Assembly: GCA_949298665.1 (NCBI GenBank)
Contig: CASFXO010000319.1
Coordinates: 1-6,609 of the forward strand
Reading direction: 5' to 3'
Source of the DNA: an uncultured Lentisphaeria bacterium
GTDB lineage: Bacteria; Verrucomicrobiota; Lentisphaeria; Victivallales; Victivallaceae
DNA: 6,609 bases
The notes below the pieces were generated by a model that did not search any database, was not told the DNA's origin, and worked only from the letters and a program-made list of their open reading frames with translations. The translations under genes and the position numbers were made by a program. How positions within the stretch are numbered: the stretch's first letter is position 1; each line of letters starts with the position of its first letter. Shown piece by piece: positions 1 to 5,779 of this stretch.

Positions 1-1
1 C

Positions 2-355
2 GAATTCGATGCCGCCAAGGAGCGCCGCAACTTCCTTTCCCGCCGCCGCGGCGAACTGGAACGGGAACTCCAGCGCGTCCAGCCGGTTTCATTCGCCAAG
101 GTCCAGGTGGACGACACCGCGGTCATCGGCTGCCGGGTCGACCTCGCCGACGACGAAGGCGACATCAGCACCTATTATCTGCTGGGAGCCTGGGACGGCA
201 ATCCGGAAAAGAATTACCTCTCGTACCGCACCCGCCTCGGTCAGGCGATGCTCGGCCACAGCAAAGGTGAAACCATCACCATGCCGAACGGCAGCGAACG
301 CACCATCGCCGCCGTCCTGCCGCTGCCGCCGGATATCCTGGCGGAAATGGAATAA
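2..355 (+). CDS. GreA/GreB-family transcription elongation factor, C-terminal part (5' truncated by window edge)
   Basis: The frame is open from the window edge to TAA at 353-355, so only the last 117 residues are visible. They begin with a charged helix rich in Arg/Glu/Leu (about residues 6-28), matching the second arm of the Gre coiled coil. A beta-rich domain of the FKBP-like GreA_GreB C-terminal type follows: VIGCRVDL, a TYYLLG strand, the stretch LSYRTRLGQAMLGHSKGE (family: iSv.SPlg.aLlGk..GD) and a final TIAAVLPLP strand. Gre factors bind in the secondary channel of RNA polymerase and stimulate cleavage of backtracked RNA. The acidic coiled-coil tip that does this lies outside the window, so activity cannot be judged. 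It could also be the C-terminus of a longer Gre-like protein with an N-terminal extension, as occurs in some PVC bacteria. An internal GTG at 107 is not a believable start because homology continues upstream of it. Confidence 0.8.
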   Translation, partial: EFDAAKERRNFLSRRRGELERELQRVQPVSFAKVQVDDTAVIGCRVDLADDEGDISTYYLLGAWDGNPEKNYLSYRTRLGQAMLGHSKGETITMPNGSERTIAAVLPLPPDILAEME

Positions 356-360
356 GCGGC

Positions 361-1236
361 ATGCCCGTCGAACCCGTTCAGCTGCTCTGTCGCTTCATCA
401 ACCGCGCGGAACGGTGGCGGCGGGTTCGTTCCTACCGCGAAATGGACCGCCGCGGCGAGGGCCCGATCGCGGCGGTTTCGCTGCATTTCCCGGCGGAAAA
501 CCCGGCGGCTCAAGGGCGGAAAATCGCCTTTTTTTCCGACGCGCATTATCGCGGCAGCGCCCGGGATCGCCTCAAGGCGACGGAACTTGTCCGGCTGATT
601 ACGCAATTCGCTCCGGATTACCTGATTTCCGGCGGCGATCTCTCCGCCTACGCCTGCGATCTGGACCGGCAGCGGGAATTGCTGGAGGCATTGCGCGGCA
701 TTCCCGGCCCCGTCCGGCTGGCGGTCCCGGGCAACTGGGAATGCGGCAAGCGCTGGCTGCCGGATGAGTACTGGCGCGACCTCTACCGGGAATACGACTT
801 CGTCTGGCTGGAAAACGAATGGTTCGATGACGGCACAGTGACGTTTTACGGCGCTTCCGACGTCAACTCGGGACACCTGCCGCCGCTGCACTGGCCGGAC
901 GTTCCGAGACAGCGGATTCTGCTGGCCCACAATCCGGATACCGTCATCGCCCTGGATTCTCCCCGGAAACCCCGCATGCCGATTCCGCTGGCGCTTTGCG
1001 GCCACACCCACGGCGGCCAGATCCGGCTGCCGTTCTTCGGCGCCGTGTTGGCCGCGTCCCGATACGGGCGGCGGTTTGATTATGGGCTCTTCGTCCGCTC
1101 CGGCACGGGGGACCGGATGTTCCTCTCCTCCGGCCTCGGCCAGCTGTCGTTTCCCTGGCGGCTCGGCTGCCGCCCCGAGGTGCTGCTGATCACGCTGACG
1201 GCTCCGGCGGCGGACCGGCGGCTGAAGAAGCTCTGA
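361..1236 (+). CDS. Calcineurin-like metallophosphoesterase (YaeI/YkuE-like), GNH motif changed to GNWE
   Basis: This 291-residue protein shows the metallophosphoesterase motifs in order: FFSDAHY (D60, H62), GGDLS (D93), GNWE (N125), LLAHNPD (H190) and GHTHGGQ (H215, H217). The spacing and the GHTHGGQ ending fit the YaeI/YkuE/LpxG-like branch, whose members hydrolyse phosphodiesters or pyrophosphates such as UDP-2,3-diacylglucosamine or lipid phosphates; the substrate here is unknown. All metal-ligand positions appear present. The His that normally follows Asn in GNH[D/E], which contacts the phosphate and assists catalysis, is replaced by Trp126. The N-terminus (residues 1-40) is basic and Arg-rich, with no clear transmembrane helix, unlike many YkuE homologues, so peripheral membrane or cytoplasmic location is inferred. 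The ATG lies 5 bp after the Gre-like stop with GGAA about 9 nt upstream, suggesting co-transcription. An in-frame ATG at 442 is a possible shorter start. Confidence 0.88.
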   Translation: MPVEPVQLLCRFINRAERWRRVRSYREMDRRGEGPIAAVSLHFPAENPAAQGRKIAFFSDAHYRGSARDRLKATELVRLITQFAPDYLISGGDLSAYACDLDRQRELLEALRGIPGPVRLAVPGNWECGKRWLPDEYWRDLYREYDFVWLENEWFDDGTVTFYGASDVNSGHLPPLHWPDVPRQRILLAHNPDTVIALDSPRKPRMPIPLALCGHTHGGQIRLPFFGAVLAASRYGRRFDYGLFVRSGTGDRMFLSSGLGQLSFPWRLGCRPEVLLITLTAPAADRRLKKL

Positions 1237-1259
1237 CTGTGCCCGGACCCCGCCGCCCC

Positions 1260-1859
1260 TTAATTCCCGCCCCAGATGAGCCGACCCCAGAACACCAGCA
1301 ATGCCACGCCGATCCCCCACGGCACCAGAGCATGCCGGAACGGAAACGGCGCAAGATCCCTGAACCCTTCCCGGCGGAAGAGATCCGTAAATTCCTCAAA
1401 CGCCTCCTCCAACGGAAACATGTCGCGCCGCAGAACACCGAAAAGACGCTGTCCCCGCAACAGGAGCAGCACCTCTCCCCGGCGACAAAAGCCGCTGACC
1501 TGCTCTTTCCAGACGGCCTTGCGGCAATCCCCGCCGCGCCGGATCTCCATGCCCTCGTCCGTCAGCAGATAGTCTCCCGGCATGGAGAACGTTCCGTTCC
1601 AGCGCAGCGTCAGCCGGACAATTCTCCACCAGAATGCGAAATAGAGCCCCTCCACCCACGGTGAGCAGAGCAGCAGCACCAGCCCTCCCAGCCCGTAAGA
1701 CCACCAGTTCGGGCCGCAGGAATGCCAGAGGGCGATCACCACCACCAGTCCGCCGTCCAGCACATAGAAACGCCGTACCCGCATCAGCAATCCGTAATAC
1801 TGCCGACAAGCCTTCCGGAGCTCCTCCTCCCGGACCTGATAAGTGAACCGCCATTCCAT
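1260..1859 (-). CDS. YcxB-like small membrane protein (paralogue 1)
   Basis: This 199-residue protein starts with an amphipathic basic segment (VREEELRK...RVRRFY). Two hydrophobic helices follow at about 36-52 and 54-76 (with WW pairs). A soluble domain spans about 90-172, with the sequence LTDEGMEIRRGG, a KAVWKEQVSGF strand, LLLL and RRDMFP. A last hydrophobic helix lies at about 177-196. The two N-terminal helices plus a 'lTdeg-eir / W-xV / fP-F-F' domain are the pattern of YcxB-like proteins, a family without an established biochemical role. It is a full-length gapless match to the protein at 5772-6374 (81/199 identical by hand count), strongest in MR-RRFY-LDGGL, MP....LTDE..EIRRG and GF.DL.PFPFR.AL.PW. 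The start is set by GGAGG 6 nt before the ATG. It runs convergent to the phosphoesterase gene, 23 bp away, and has its own promoter downstream of the operon terminator. Confidence 0.75.
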   Translation of the reverse strand: MEWRFTYQVREEELRKACRQYYGLLMRVRRFYVLDGGLVVVIALWHSCGPNWWSYGLGGLVLLLCSPWVEGLYFAFWWRIVRLTLRWNGTFSMPGDYLLTDEGMEIRRGGDCRKAVWKEQVSGFCRRGEVLLLLRGQRLFGVLRRDMFPLEEAFEEFTDLFRREGFRDLAPFPFRHALVPWGIGVALLVFWGRLIWGGN

Positions 1860-1901
1860 CCCCGTCCTCCATGATCATCTGAAAAAAACAACCGATGAAA
1901 T

Positions 1902-1931
1902 ATTATAACATTTCCGGAACCTCCGCGCCAA
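1902..1931 (-). promoter_or_regulatory. Sigma70-like promoter for the YcxB-like gene at 1260-1859
   Basis: On the minus strand a perfect TATAAT -10 box (1907-1902) is preceded, across an 18-bp spacer, by TTGGCG (1931-1926), which matches the -35 consensus at four of six positions. The predicted transcript would start near 1895, giving a leader of about 35 nt before the ATG at 1859. The region is much AT-richer than its surroundings. Together with the terminator just upstream (1964-1986), this indicates that the gene is transcribed separately from the operon. Confidence 0.6.
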
Positions 1932-1963
1932 TGCGACGCCGGATCCGGACGAAGCATTTCGCG

Positions 1964-1986
1964 AAAAAAGGGGCGGCACCGTCCCC
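1964..1986 (-). terminator. Rho-independent terminator of the three-gene operon
   Basis: On the minus strand, 5 nt after the aminotransferase stop codon, GGGG-A-CG pairs with CG-CCCC around a GTGC loop (one bulged A). It is followed directly by six T. This is a compact GC-rich hairpin with a U tract, as expected for intrinsic termination, and it marks the 3' end of the operon. Confidence 0.75.
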
Positions 1987-1991
1987 GGCGT

Positions 1992-3128
1992 TCAGAGTTC
2001 GCGCATCTGCCGCTCGATTTCCGCCGGCGGAGCGTCCCACGCAATGTCCAGATACATGGTGCGCTTCAGAATATCCAATGTCCGCGGCGCCGCGTCCGCA
2101 TCGAACCGGGCGTCCCGGCCGAATCCGGTCAGGAAGGGATTCACATCATCCCGGTAGGCGCGCCTTTCCACCAGCGGCGGCCAGTTGGTGTAGACATGAC
2201 GCCCGGCCGTGTCGTAGATGCTCTTCCAGCCCTTTTCTCCGGCGACCGCGGCGAACTCCTCCGGCGTATCAAACTGGATCGCCAGAGACGCGGCGGAATC
2301 CGGATCGGGATGCGGCGCCAGACGGTATTTTCCCTCGGCCCGGATCACCTCGGCAGCGAGTTTCACCCGCTCCCGGAGCATGACAAGTCCCGGATCCAGC
2401 CGCTTCAGCTGCGCCCAGATCAGGGCGCCTTCGATTTCCGAAGCGCGGTAATCCTGCCCCGCGAAAAACGGAATCCGGATCTTCGCGTCGTAAGACTGCA
2501 CGAAGGTCCCCGCATCGTGCCAGAGCCGGGCGCGATCGAACAGCAGGTCGTCATCCGTCAGCACCGCGCCGCCTTCCCCGCAGGAAATATTCTTGTAATT
2601 GTTGAAACTGAAACACCCGACCTTTCCGATCGAACCAAGCCGGCGTCCCCGGTAGGAGCCCCCGACCGCCTGGCAGGCGTCCTCGATCACCGGCAGACCG
2701 TGTTTCGCCGCCACCGCCATGATCCGATCCATGTCGCAGGGGCGGTTGGCCATGTGAATCACCACGATCACCCGGGTACGTGGAGTGATTTTCCGTTCCA
2801 GGTCGTCCGGGTCCATGGTCAGTGTTTCGTCCACCTCGACCAGTCCGGGGACCGCCTGCAGCAGCATCGGCGCCAGCGGTGTGGAAATCCAGGTGTAGGC
2901 GGAAACCAGCACCTCATCGCCTTTGCCGATGCCCAGCCCGACCAATGCGCACATGAGAGCACTGGTGCCGGAATTGACCATCAAGGCGTGTTTCACGCCG
3001 ATTTTTTCCGCGAGCGCCCGTTCCGAACGGGCGAGATAGCCGTCGGTCCCCCCCTGAAACCGGGTCAGCACCCCGCGCCGGATGGTATCCGCCACCGCCT
3101 GAATCTCTTCTTCCCCGATGCCGAACAT
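1992..3128 (-). CDS. DegT/DnrJ/EryC1/StrS-family PLP-dependent aminotransferase
   Basis: This 378-residue fold-type I PLP enzyme is of normal length for the family. Visible landmarks: NSGTSAL (52-58, phosphate-binding turn), VLVSAYTWIST (74-83), VIEDACQAVGG (148-157; D150 contacts the PLP nitrogen, Q153 takes the common His/Gln position), CFSFNNYKNISCGEGGA (172-188; K179 the expected Schiff-base lysine), and YRASEIEGALIWAQLKRLD (227-245). Family members transfer an amino group, usually from Glu or Gln, to keto-sugars or keto-cyclitols; a few are dehydratases, but those replace the lysine, which is kept here. The stretch HMANRPCDMDRI matches the family's H..G...DMd.I motif. Substrate is unknown. 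The start at 3128 is preferred over an in-frame ATG at 3236, because a strong SD (GGGAGGTGA) lies just before it and the upstream ATG would extend 36 non-homologous residues into the previous gene. It is the last gene of the operon, 28 bp after the amidohydrolase. Confidence 0.9.
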   Translation of the reverse strand: MFGIGEEEIQAVADTIRRGVLTRFQGGTDGYLARSERALAEKIGVKHALMVNSGTSALMCALVGLGIGKGDEVLVSAYTWISTPLAPMLLQAVPGLVEVDETLTMDPDDLERKITPRTRVIVVIHMANRPCDMDRIMAVAAKHGLPVIEDACQAVGGSYRGRRLGSIGKVGCFSFNNYKNISCGEGGAVLTDDDLLFDRARLWHDAGTFVQSYDAKIRIPFFAGQDYRASEIEGALIWAQLKRLDPGLVMLRERVKLAAEVIRAEGKYRLAPHPDPDSAASLAIQFDTPEEFAAVAGEKGWKSIYDTAGRHVYTNWPPLVERRAYRDDVNPFLTGFGRDARFDADAAPRTLDILKRTMYLDIAWDAPPAEIERQMREL

Positions 3129-3132
3129 GCCG

Positions 3133-3141
3133 TCACCTCCC
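3133..3141 (-). promoter_or_regulatory. Ribosome binding site fixing the aminotransferase start
   Basis: On the minus strand GGGAGGTGA ends 4 nt before the ATG at 3128, near-perfect complementarity to the 16S rRNA tail. This decides the start against the longer in-frame ATG at 3236, which lies inside the preceding coding region. Confidence 0.85.
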
Positions 3142-3156
3142 TGTTTTGAACGTCGT

Positions 3157-3969
3157 CTACCAGTCCCGCCCCAGAATGCGTTCCGCATTGGCATGGAAAA
3201 TATTGCGCATATCCTGTTCCGTAATATCCGCCGCAAGCACCCCGCCGACCGCCTGATATTCGTCGAACCACGGCAGGTCGGTACCGAACAGCAGCCGTTC
3301 AGACCCCACGGAAGCGGTCAACCGTTCCAGAATGCCGCGTTCTCCGGGCAGGGCGGTCAGCTCCAGATACACGTTTCCGGGGGACTCCCGCACCAGCCGC
3401 TCCGCACCGTCCCAATCCCCGAAAAGAGCATGCGCGGCAAAAAAAACCACGTCGGGATGCCGCTGTACCGTCTCCGACAACTGCGGGAAACCATTGCAAG
3501 CCGACCCGCCCCAGGTATGACAGAGAACCGGCAGCTTCCGCTCTCCGGCGAAACGGAGAGCGTATTCATACCGGCGGTCGGACAGCGGCACCTGATGATA
3601 ATCCGGCAGAAACTTCAACCCGACGGCGAACGGTCTCCAGGCGTCGAACCGGGCGAGATCCTCGCGGACATGTTCGGGATAATGCGGATTGATCGCCACG
3701 TACATCCGCAGGATTTCCGGGTATTCCCGGCAGATGGCCCACGCCCGCTCATTGCGGAAGGACGGTTCGAACAGCGCATGGTGATGGGAAAAGACCAGTC
3801 GCCGCACGCCGATCCGTTTCATATGCGCGACCATCCGGCCGGCTTCCGCACGGGCGAAATAAATGGTGTTCAAGCTGCCCATGTGGCCGTGCATGTCGCA
3901 GATCGGCATATCGGCCCGGCCCTCTTCCCAGAAACGACGCGCCAGCGGATGGGTTTCCCACAAACTCAT
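3157..3969 (-). CDS. Amidohydrolase family 2 (COG2159-type) metal-dependent hydrolase, intact active site
   Basis: This 270-residue TIM-barrel protein carries the full set of amidohydrolase-2 residues: CDMHGHMG (H27 and H29, the HxH on strand 1), a conserved GLKF (K119), LCHTWGG (H151), FAAHALFG (H180) and FGTDLPWF (D231). COG2159 enzymes hydrolyse or decarboxylate small, often aromatic or carboxylated, substrates in the cytoplasm using one divalent metal; the substrate here cannot be assigned. The C-terminal NIFHANAERILG matches the family's usual last helix. The ATG at 3969 overlaps the TGA of the upstream gene as ATGA, so translation is probably coupled. A G-rich stretch (GGGGGG, 6 nt upstream) is the only SD-like element. 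The same frame is open further upstream to 4695, but that part antisense-shadows the preceding gene's codons in another frame and has no family match. Confidence 0.88.
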   Translation of the reverse strand: MSLWETHPLARRFWEEGRADMPICDMHGHMGSLNTIYFARAEAGRMVAHMKRIGVRRLVFSHHHALFEPSFRNERAWAICREYPEILRMYVAINPHYPEHVREDLARFDAWRPFAVGLKFLPDYHQVPLSDRRYEYALRFAGERKLPVLCHTWGGSACNGFPQLSETVQRHPDVVFFAAHALFGDWDGAERLVRESPGNVYLELTALPGERGILERLTASVGSERLLFGTDLPWFDEYQAVGGVLAADITEQDMRNIFHANAERILGRDW

Positions 3970-4724
3970 AACCGGCCCCCCTGCAAAAGCGATTCCAGCG
4001 TTTCCCCGGCGATTTTCCGGATGGATTCCAGCGGCAGTCCGCTGTGTTTCAGCGGCAGCATCATGTTCCCCTGATTGAATCGGGGATGGTCGCTGCCGTA
4101 CAGCAGCCTCTCCGCGCCATATCGCTCGGCGAGGTCCCGGATGCCTTCCGGCACCCAGTGGCCGGAAATCACGTAATATACATTGGCATAAGCCTCCAGC
4201 AGCGGCCGGAGCAACCGGTCCGGTCCGTGCTTGCTGCGGTCCAGCACCAGCAGAATGTTGTCCGGAAACTCCTGCACGAACGCATAGATTTCCCGCCATC
4301 TGCCGGTGAAATCGTCCAGCAGCACCGGAATATGCCGCTCCGCCGCGGCATCCATGATCCGGCCGATGGTGAGCCGGCAGGGAATCCAGCGGTGGGCAAA
4401 GGGGGCGAGCGTCAGCGCGCCGATGTTGGCCGCCGCCATCCGCTGGAACAGTTGATCCGGTCCCGGCAATTCGTCGCACTGCTCCGGCAGCAGGCACCAG
4501 ACGCCGCGAAGCCGTCCGGAACGATCGCCGCCGAGCCATTCCGCAAGCAACCGGTTGGAGAGTTCCGCGCTGACATTCGGCAGATTGGCATGCCGGACCA
4601 GCGCCTTGTCGATGCCGTAACGGTCCATCTCGGCCAGCAGTGCTCCGGGTGTCGCGGCCGCATTCCCTCCGGTCATCACCGGACCGGCCGCGCACAGGGC
4701 GTCATAAAAGAAAAGATCCCGCAT
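3966..4724 (-). CDS. Degenerate amidohydrolase-fold protein, probable non-canonical or inactive partner
   Basis: This 252-residue protein has the length and order of an amidohydrolase-2 barrel: an N-terminal strand FYDALCAAG, a helix LLAEMDRYGIDKALVRH (30-45), the barrel strand IPVLLDDFTG (132-141), NILLVLDRSKHG (156-167) and YGSDHPRFNQG (209-219), with a last helix SIRKIAGETLESLL. Aligned to the usual iDaHcHiG, the HxH pair is replaced by Leu10 and Ala12. The strand-5 His is Asp137, and the strand-6 His is apparently absent. Only the strand-8 Asp (D212) remains. A normal one-metal mechanism is therefore unlikely. It is the first gene of the operon, with GGAGG 4 nt before the ATG, and overlaps the intact amidohydrolase gene by 4 nt, which suggests a fixed-ratio complex or regulatory partner. 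The function as pseudoenzyme is an inference; a different ligand set is possible. Confidence 0.78.
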   Translation of the reverse strand: MRDLFFYDALCAAGPVMTGGNAAATPGALLAEMDRYGIDKALVRHANLPNVSAELSNRLLAEWLGGDRSGRLRGVWCLLPEQCDELPGPDQLFQRMAAANIGALTLAPFAHRWIPCRLTIGRIMDAAAERHIPVLLDDFTGRWREIYAFVQEFPDNILLVLDRSKHGPDRLLRPLLEAYANVYYVISGHWVPEGIRDLAERYGAERLLYGSDHPRFNQGNMMLPLKHSGLPLESIRKIAGETLESLLQGGRL

Positions 4725-4739
4725 CCGTCCTCCGCAAGA

Positions 4740-4768
4740 TTGAAAAAATCCCCGCTCTCTTTTATATT
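4740..4768 (+). promoter_or_regulatory. Sigma70-like promoter for the AraC-family gene
   Basis: TTGAAA (4740-4745, five of six to consensus) is followed after 17 bp by TATATT (4763-4768, five of six). Transcription would begin near 4775, giving a leader of about 57 nt. The -10 box overlaps the -10 box of the opposite-strand operon promoter by three bases. Confidence 0.6.
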
Positions 4769-4793
4769 ATAGGATGGAACCTGCGGAAAACAA
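4766..4793 (-). promoter_or_regulatory. Sigma70-like promoter of the amidohydrolase/aminotransferase operon
   Basis: On the minus strand a perfect TATAAT (4771-4766) has TTGTTT (4793-4788) 16 bp upstream, a weak -35 (three of six). Transcription would begin near 4759, leaving about 35 nt before the ATG at 4724. A good -10 with a poor -35 is the usual form of a promoter needing an activator, which fits the adjacent AraC-family gene. Confidence 0.6.
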
Positions 4794-4798
4794 CCGCA
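4782..4798. repeat. Short inverted repeat over the operon -35, possible operator
   Basis: TGCGG and CCGCA form 5-bp inverted arms around 7 bases, covering the -35 element of the operon promoter. It could bind a regulator or fold in the AraC leader RNA, but 5-bp arms arise easily by chance and AraC proteins more often bind direct repeats. Confidence 0.25.
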
Positions 4799-4831
4799 TA
4801 AAACGGCAAAAAACAGATCAATCGTGCAATC

Positions 4832-5740
4832 ATGCCGGCATCACCGGAATTCAGCCGCCTTCTTTGCGACGGCATTCGCAAACTGTACGCGCCGACGGAG
4901 GCCGCGGCCGCTCCTCCCATGGCGTTCAGGGTGGAACGCCACCCGTTCCATGAGTGTTTCTTCGCCCTCTCCGGCACATGCGTCTACTGGCTCAACGGCG
5001 AATGGCTGACCGTCGCCCCCGGCACGTTCTGCTGGATTCGCACCTGGATTCCACATCAATACGGTTTTCTTCCCGCGACCGGCGGCTGGTGTGAACAGCT
5101 CTGGCTGTCCGTCCATGCGGAGACCATCCATTACGAATTCTTACGCAGCCGGAAAGACGGATCGTTTCAGGCGGTTCCCGGCGGCGGACGACTGCCGGGA
5201 GCCTATGCCGCGCTGTTTCACCATCTGACCGAAACGGAAACCCCGGACGAGGCCCTGAGCCGGATGCGTTTCTTCTTCGAACTGTTGCTGCGGGAAGTGG
5301 CCGCCCGATGCCGTGCTCCGGCCCCCGAAGAACACCGGCGCGAAACAAGCATCGTCGCCACGCTGAAGACCTGCATCCGCAACCGGAACGGCGTACACTG
5401 CTCACTGGCGGAACTGGAATCACTGACGGGCTACAGCCGTTCGCATCTGTCGCACCTTTTCCGGGCGGAAACCGGCTTCCCCATCGGCGAATACATCAAC
5501 CAGGTCCGGCACGAATATGTGGAACGGGCCGTCCGGCACGGCCTCAAACAAAAAGAAATCGCCGCGGAACTCGGTTTTTCTTCAGGAGCAGCCTTCCGGC
5601 TCTGGAAAAAACGCCGGGCCCTCCGGATAACCTCCTCCTCCCCCGGAGGCGGCCCCTTTCCGCCGACACGGGAAAAACCGACGGAATCCGGCCGGGGAGG
5701 CGTGCTCCACGCCCCGGCGGACCGGCGGCGGGAAACATGA
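4832..5740 (+). CDS. AraC-family transcriptional regulator with atypical C-terminus
   Basis: This 302-residue protein has an N-terminal cupin-like sensing domain (about 30-100; HPFHECFFALSG, a GEWLTVAPGTFCWI strand pair, WIPHQYGF). A helical linker spans 130-170. The AraC DNA-binding domain begins near 175, with first helix-turn-helix SLAELESLTGYSRSHLSHLFRAETG split across 191-215 and second KEIAAELGFSSGAAF at 241-255. AraC proteins with cupin domains usually sense a sugar or related ligand and activate nearby genes. Position, back to back with the operon, makes that operon the likely target. After FRLWKK (255-260) the usual G-x-[TS]-P-x-x-[FY]-R end is missing and about 40 Pro/Gly/Arg-rich residues follow, right after an A6 run (5606-5611), raising a frameshift question. 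The ATG at 4832 lacks an SD; a stop at 4799-4801 rules out any earlier ATG. Confidence 0.85.
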   Translation: MPASPEFSRLLCDGIRKLYAPTEAAAAPPMAFRVERHPFHECFFALSGTCVYWLNGEWLTVAPGTFCWIRTWIPHQYGFLPATGGWCEQLWLSVHAETIHYEFLRSRKDGSFQAVPGGGRLPGAYAALFHHLTETETPDEALSRMRFFFELLLREVAARCRAPAPEEHRRETSIVATLKTCIRNRNGVHCSLAELESLTGYSRSHLSHLFRAETGFPIGEYINQVRHEYVERAVRHGLKQKEIAAELGFSSGAAFRLWKKRRALRITSSSPGGGPFPPTREKPTESGRGGVLHAPADRRRET

Positions 5741-5749
5741 CCGGGACCG

Positions 5750-5779
5750 GGCGGAAAAGTTCCGCCGCTCTTCAATTTT
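5750..5779. terminator. Candidate terminator hairpin between convergent genes
   Basis: GGCGGAA and TTCCGCC form a perfect 7-bp stem around AAG (5750-5766), in the 31-bp gap between the AraC stop and the stop of the opposite-strand membrane protein gene. The plus-strand flank is only moderately T-rich (CTCTTCAATTTT) and the minus-strand flank has no U tract, so it is a weak candidate, better for plus-strand transcripts. Confidence 0.35.

Noticed and set aside
1207..1257. Possible hairpin between GGCGG repeats near the phosphoesterase stop and CCGCC in the convergent gap.
   Set aside because: The arms are short, simple GC-rich repeats with a loop of about 30 bases and no T run; not supportable as a terminator.
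241..1320. Long open frame on the minus strand (359 codons) opposite the Gre-like and phosphoesterase genes.
   Set aside because: It is Arg/Gly/Ala-rich low-complexity sequence with no family motif, lying antisense to two genes with clear motifs; such frames are common in GC-rich DNA.
2196..3149. 317-codon plus-strand frame opposite the aminotransferase.
   Set aside because: It is rich in His, Gln and Arg without any domain pattern, and the opposite strand encodes an unambiguous PLP enzyme with SD and terminator.
3118..4074. 318-codon plus-strand frame opposite the intact amidohydrolase.
   Set aside because: Antisense shadow with no recognisable motif; the amidohydrolase active-site residues are on the other strand.
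3970..4695. Upstream extension of the intact amidohydrolase frame, which would make a 512-residue protein.
   Set aside because: The extension overlaps the degenerate amidohydrolase gene in another frame, is composed of Arg/Gly/Ala-rich sequence, and the ATGA overlap at 3966-3969 gives a natural start.
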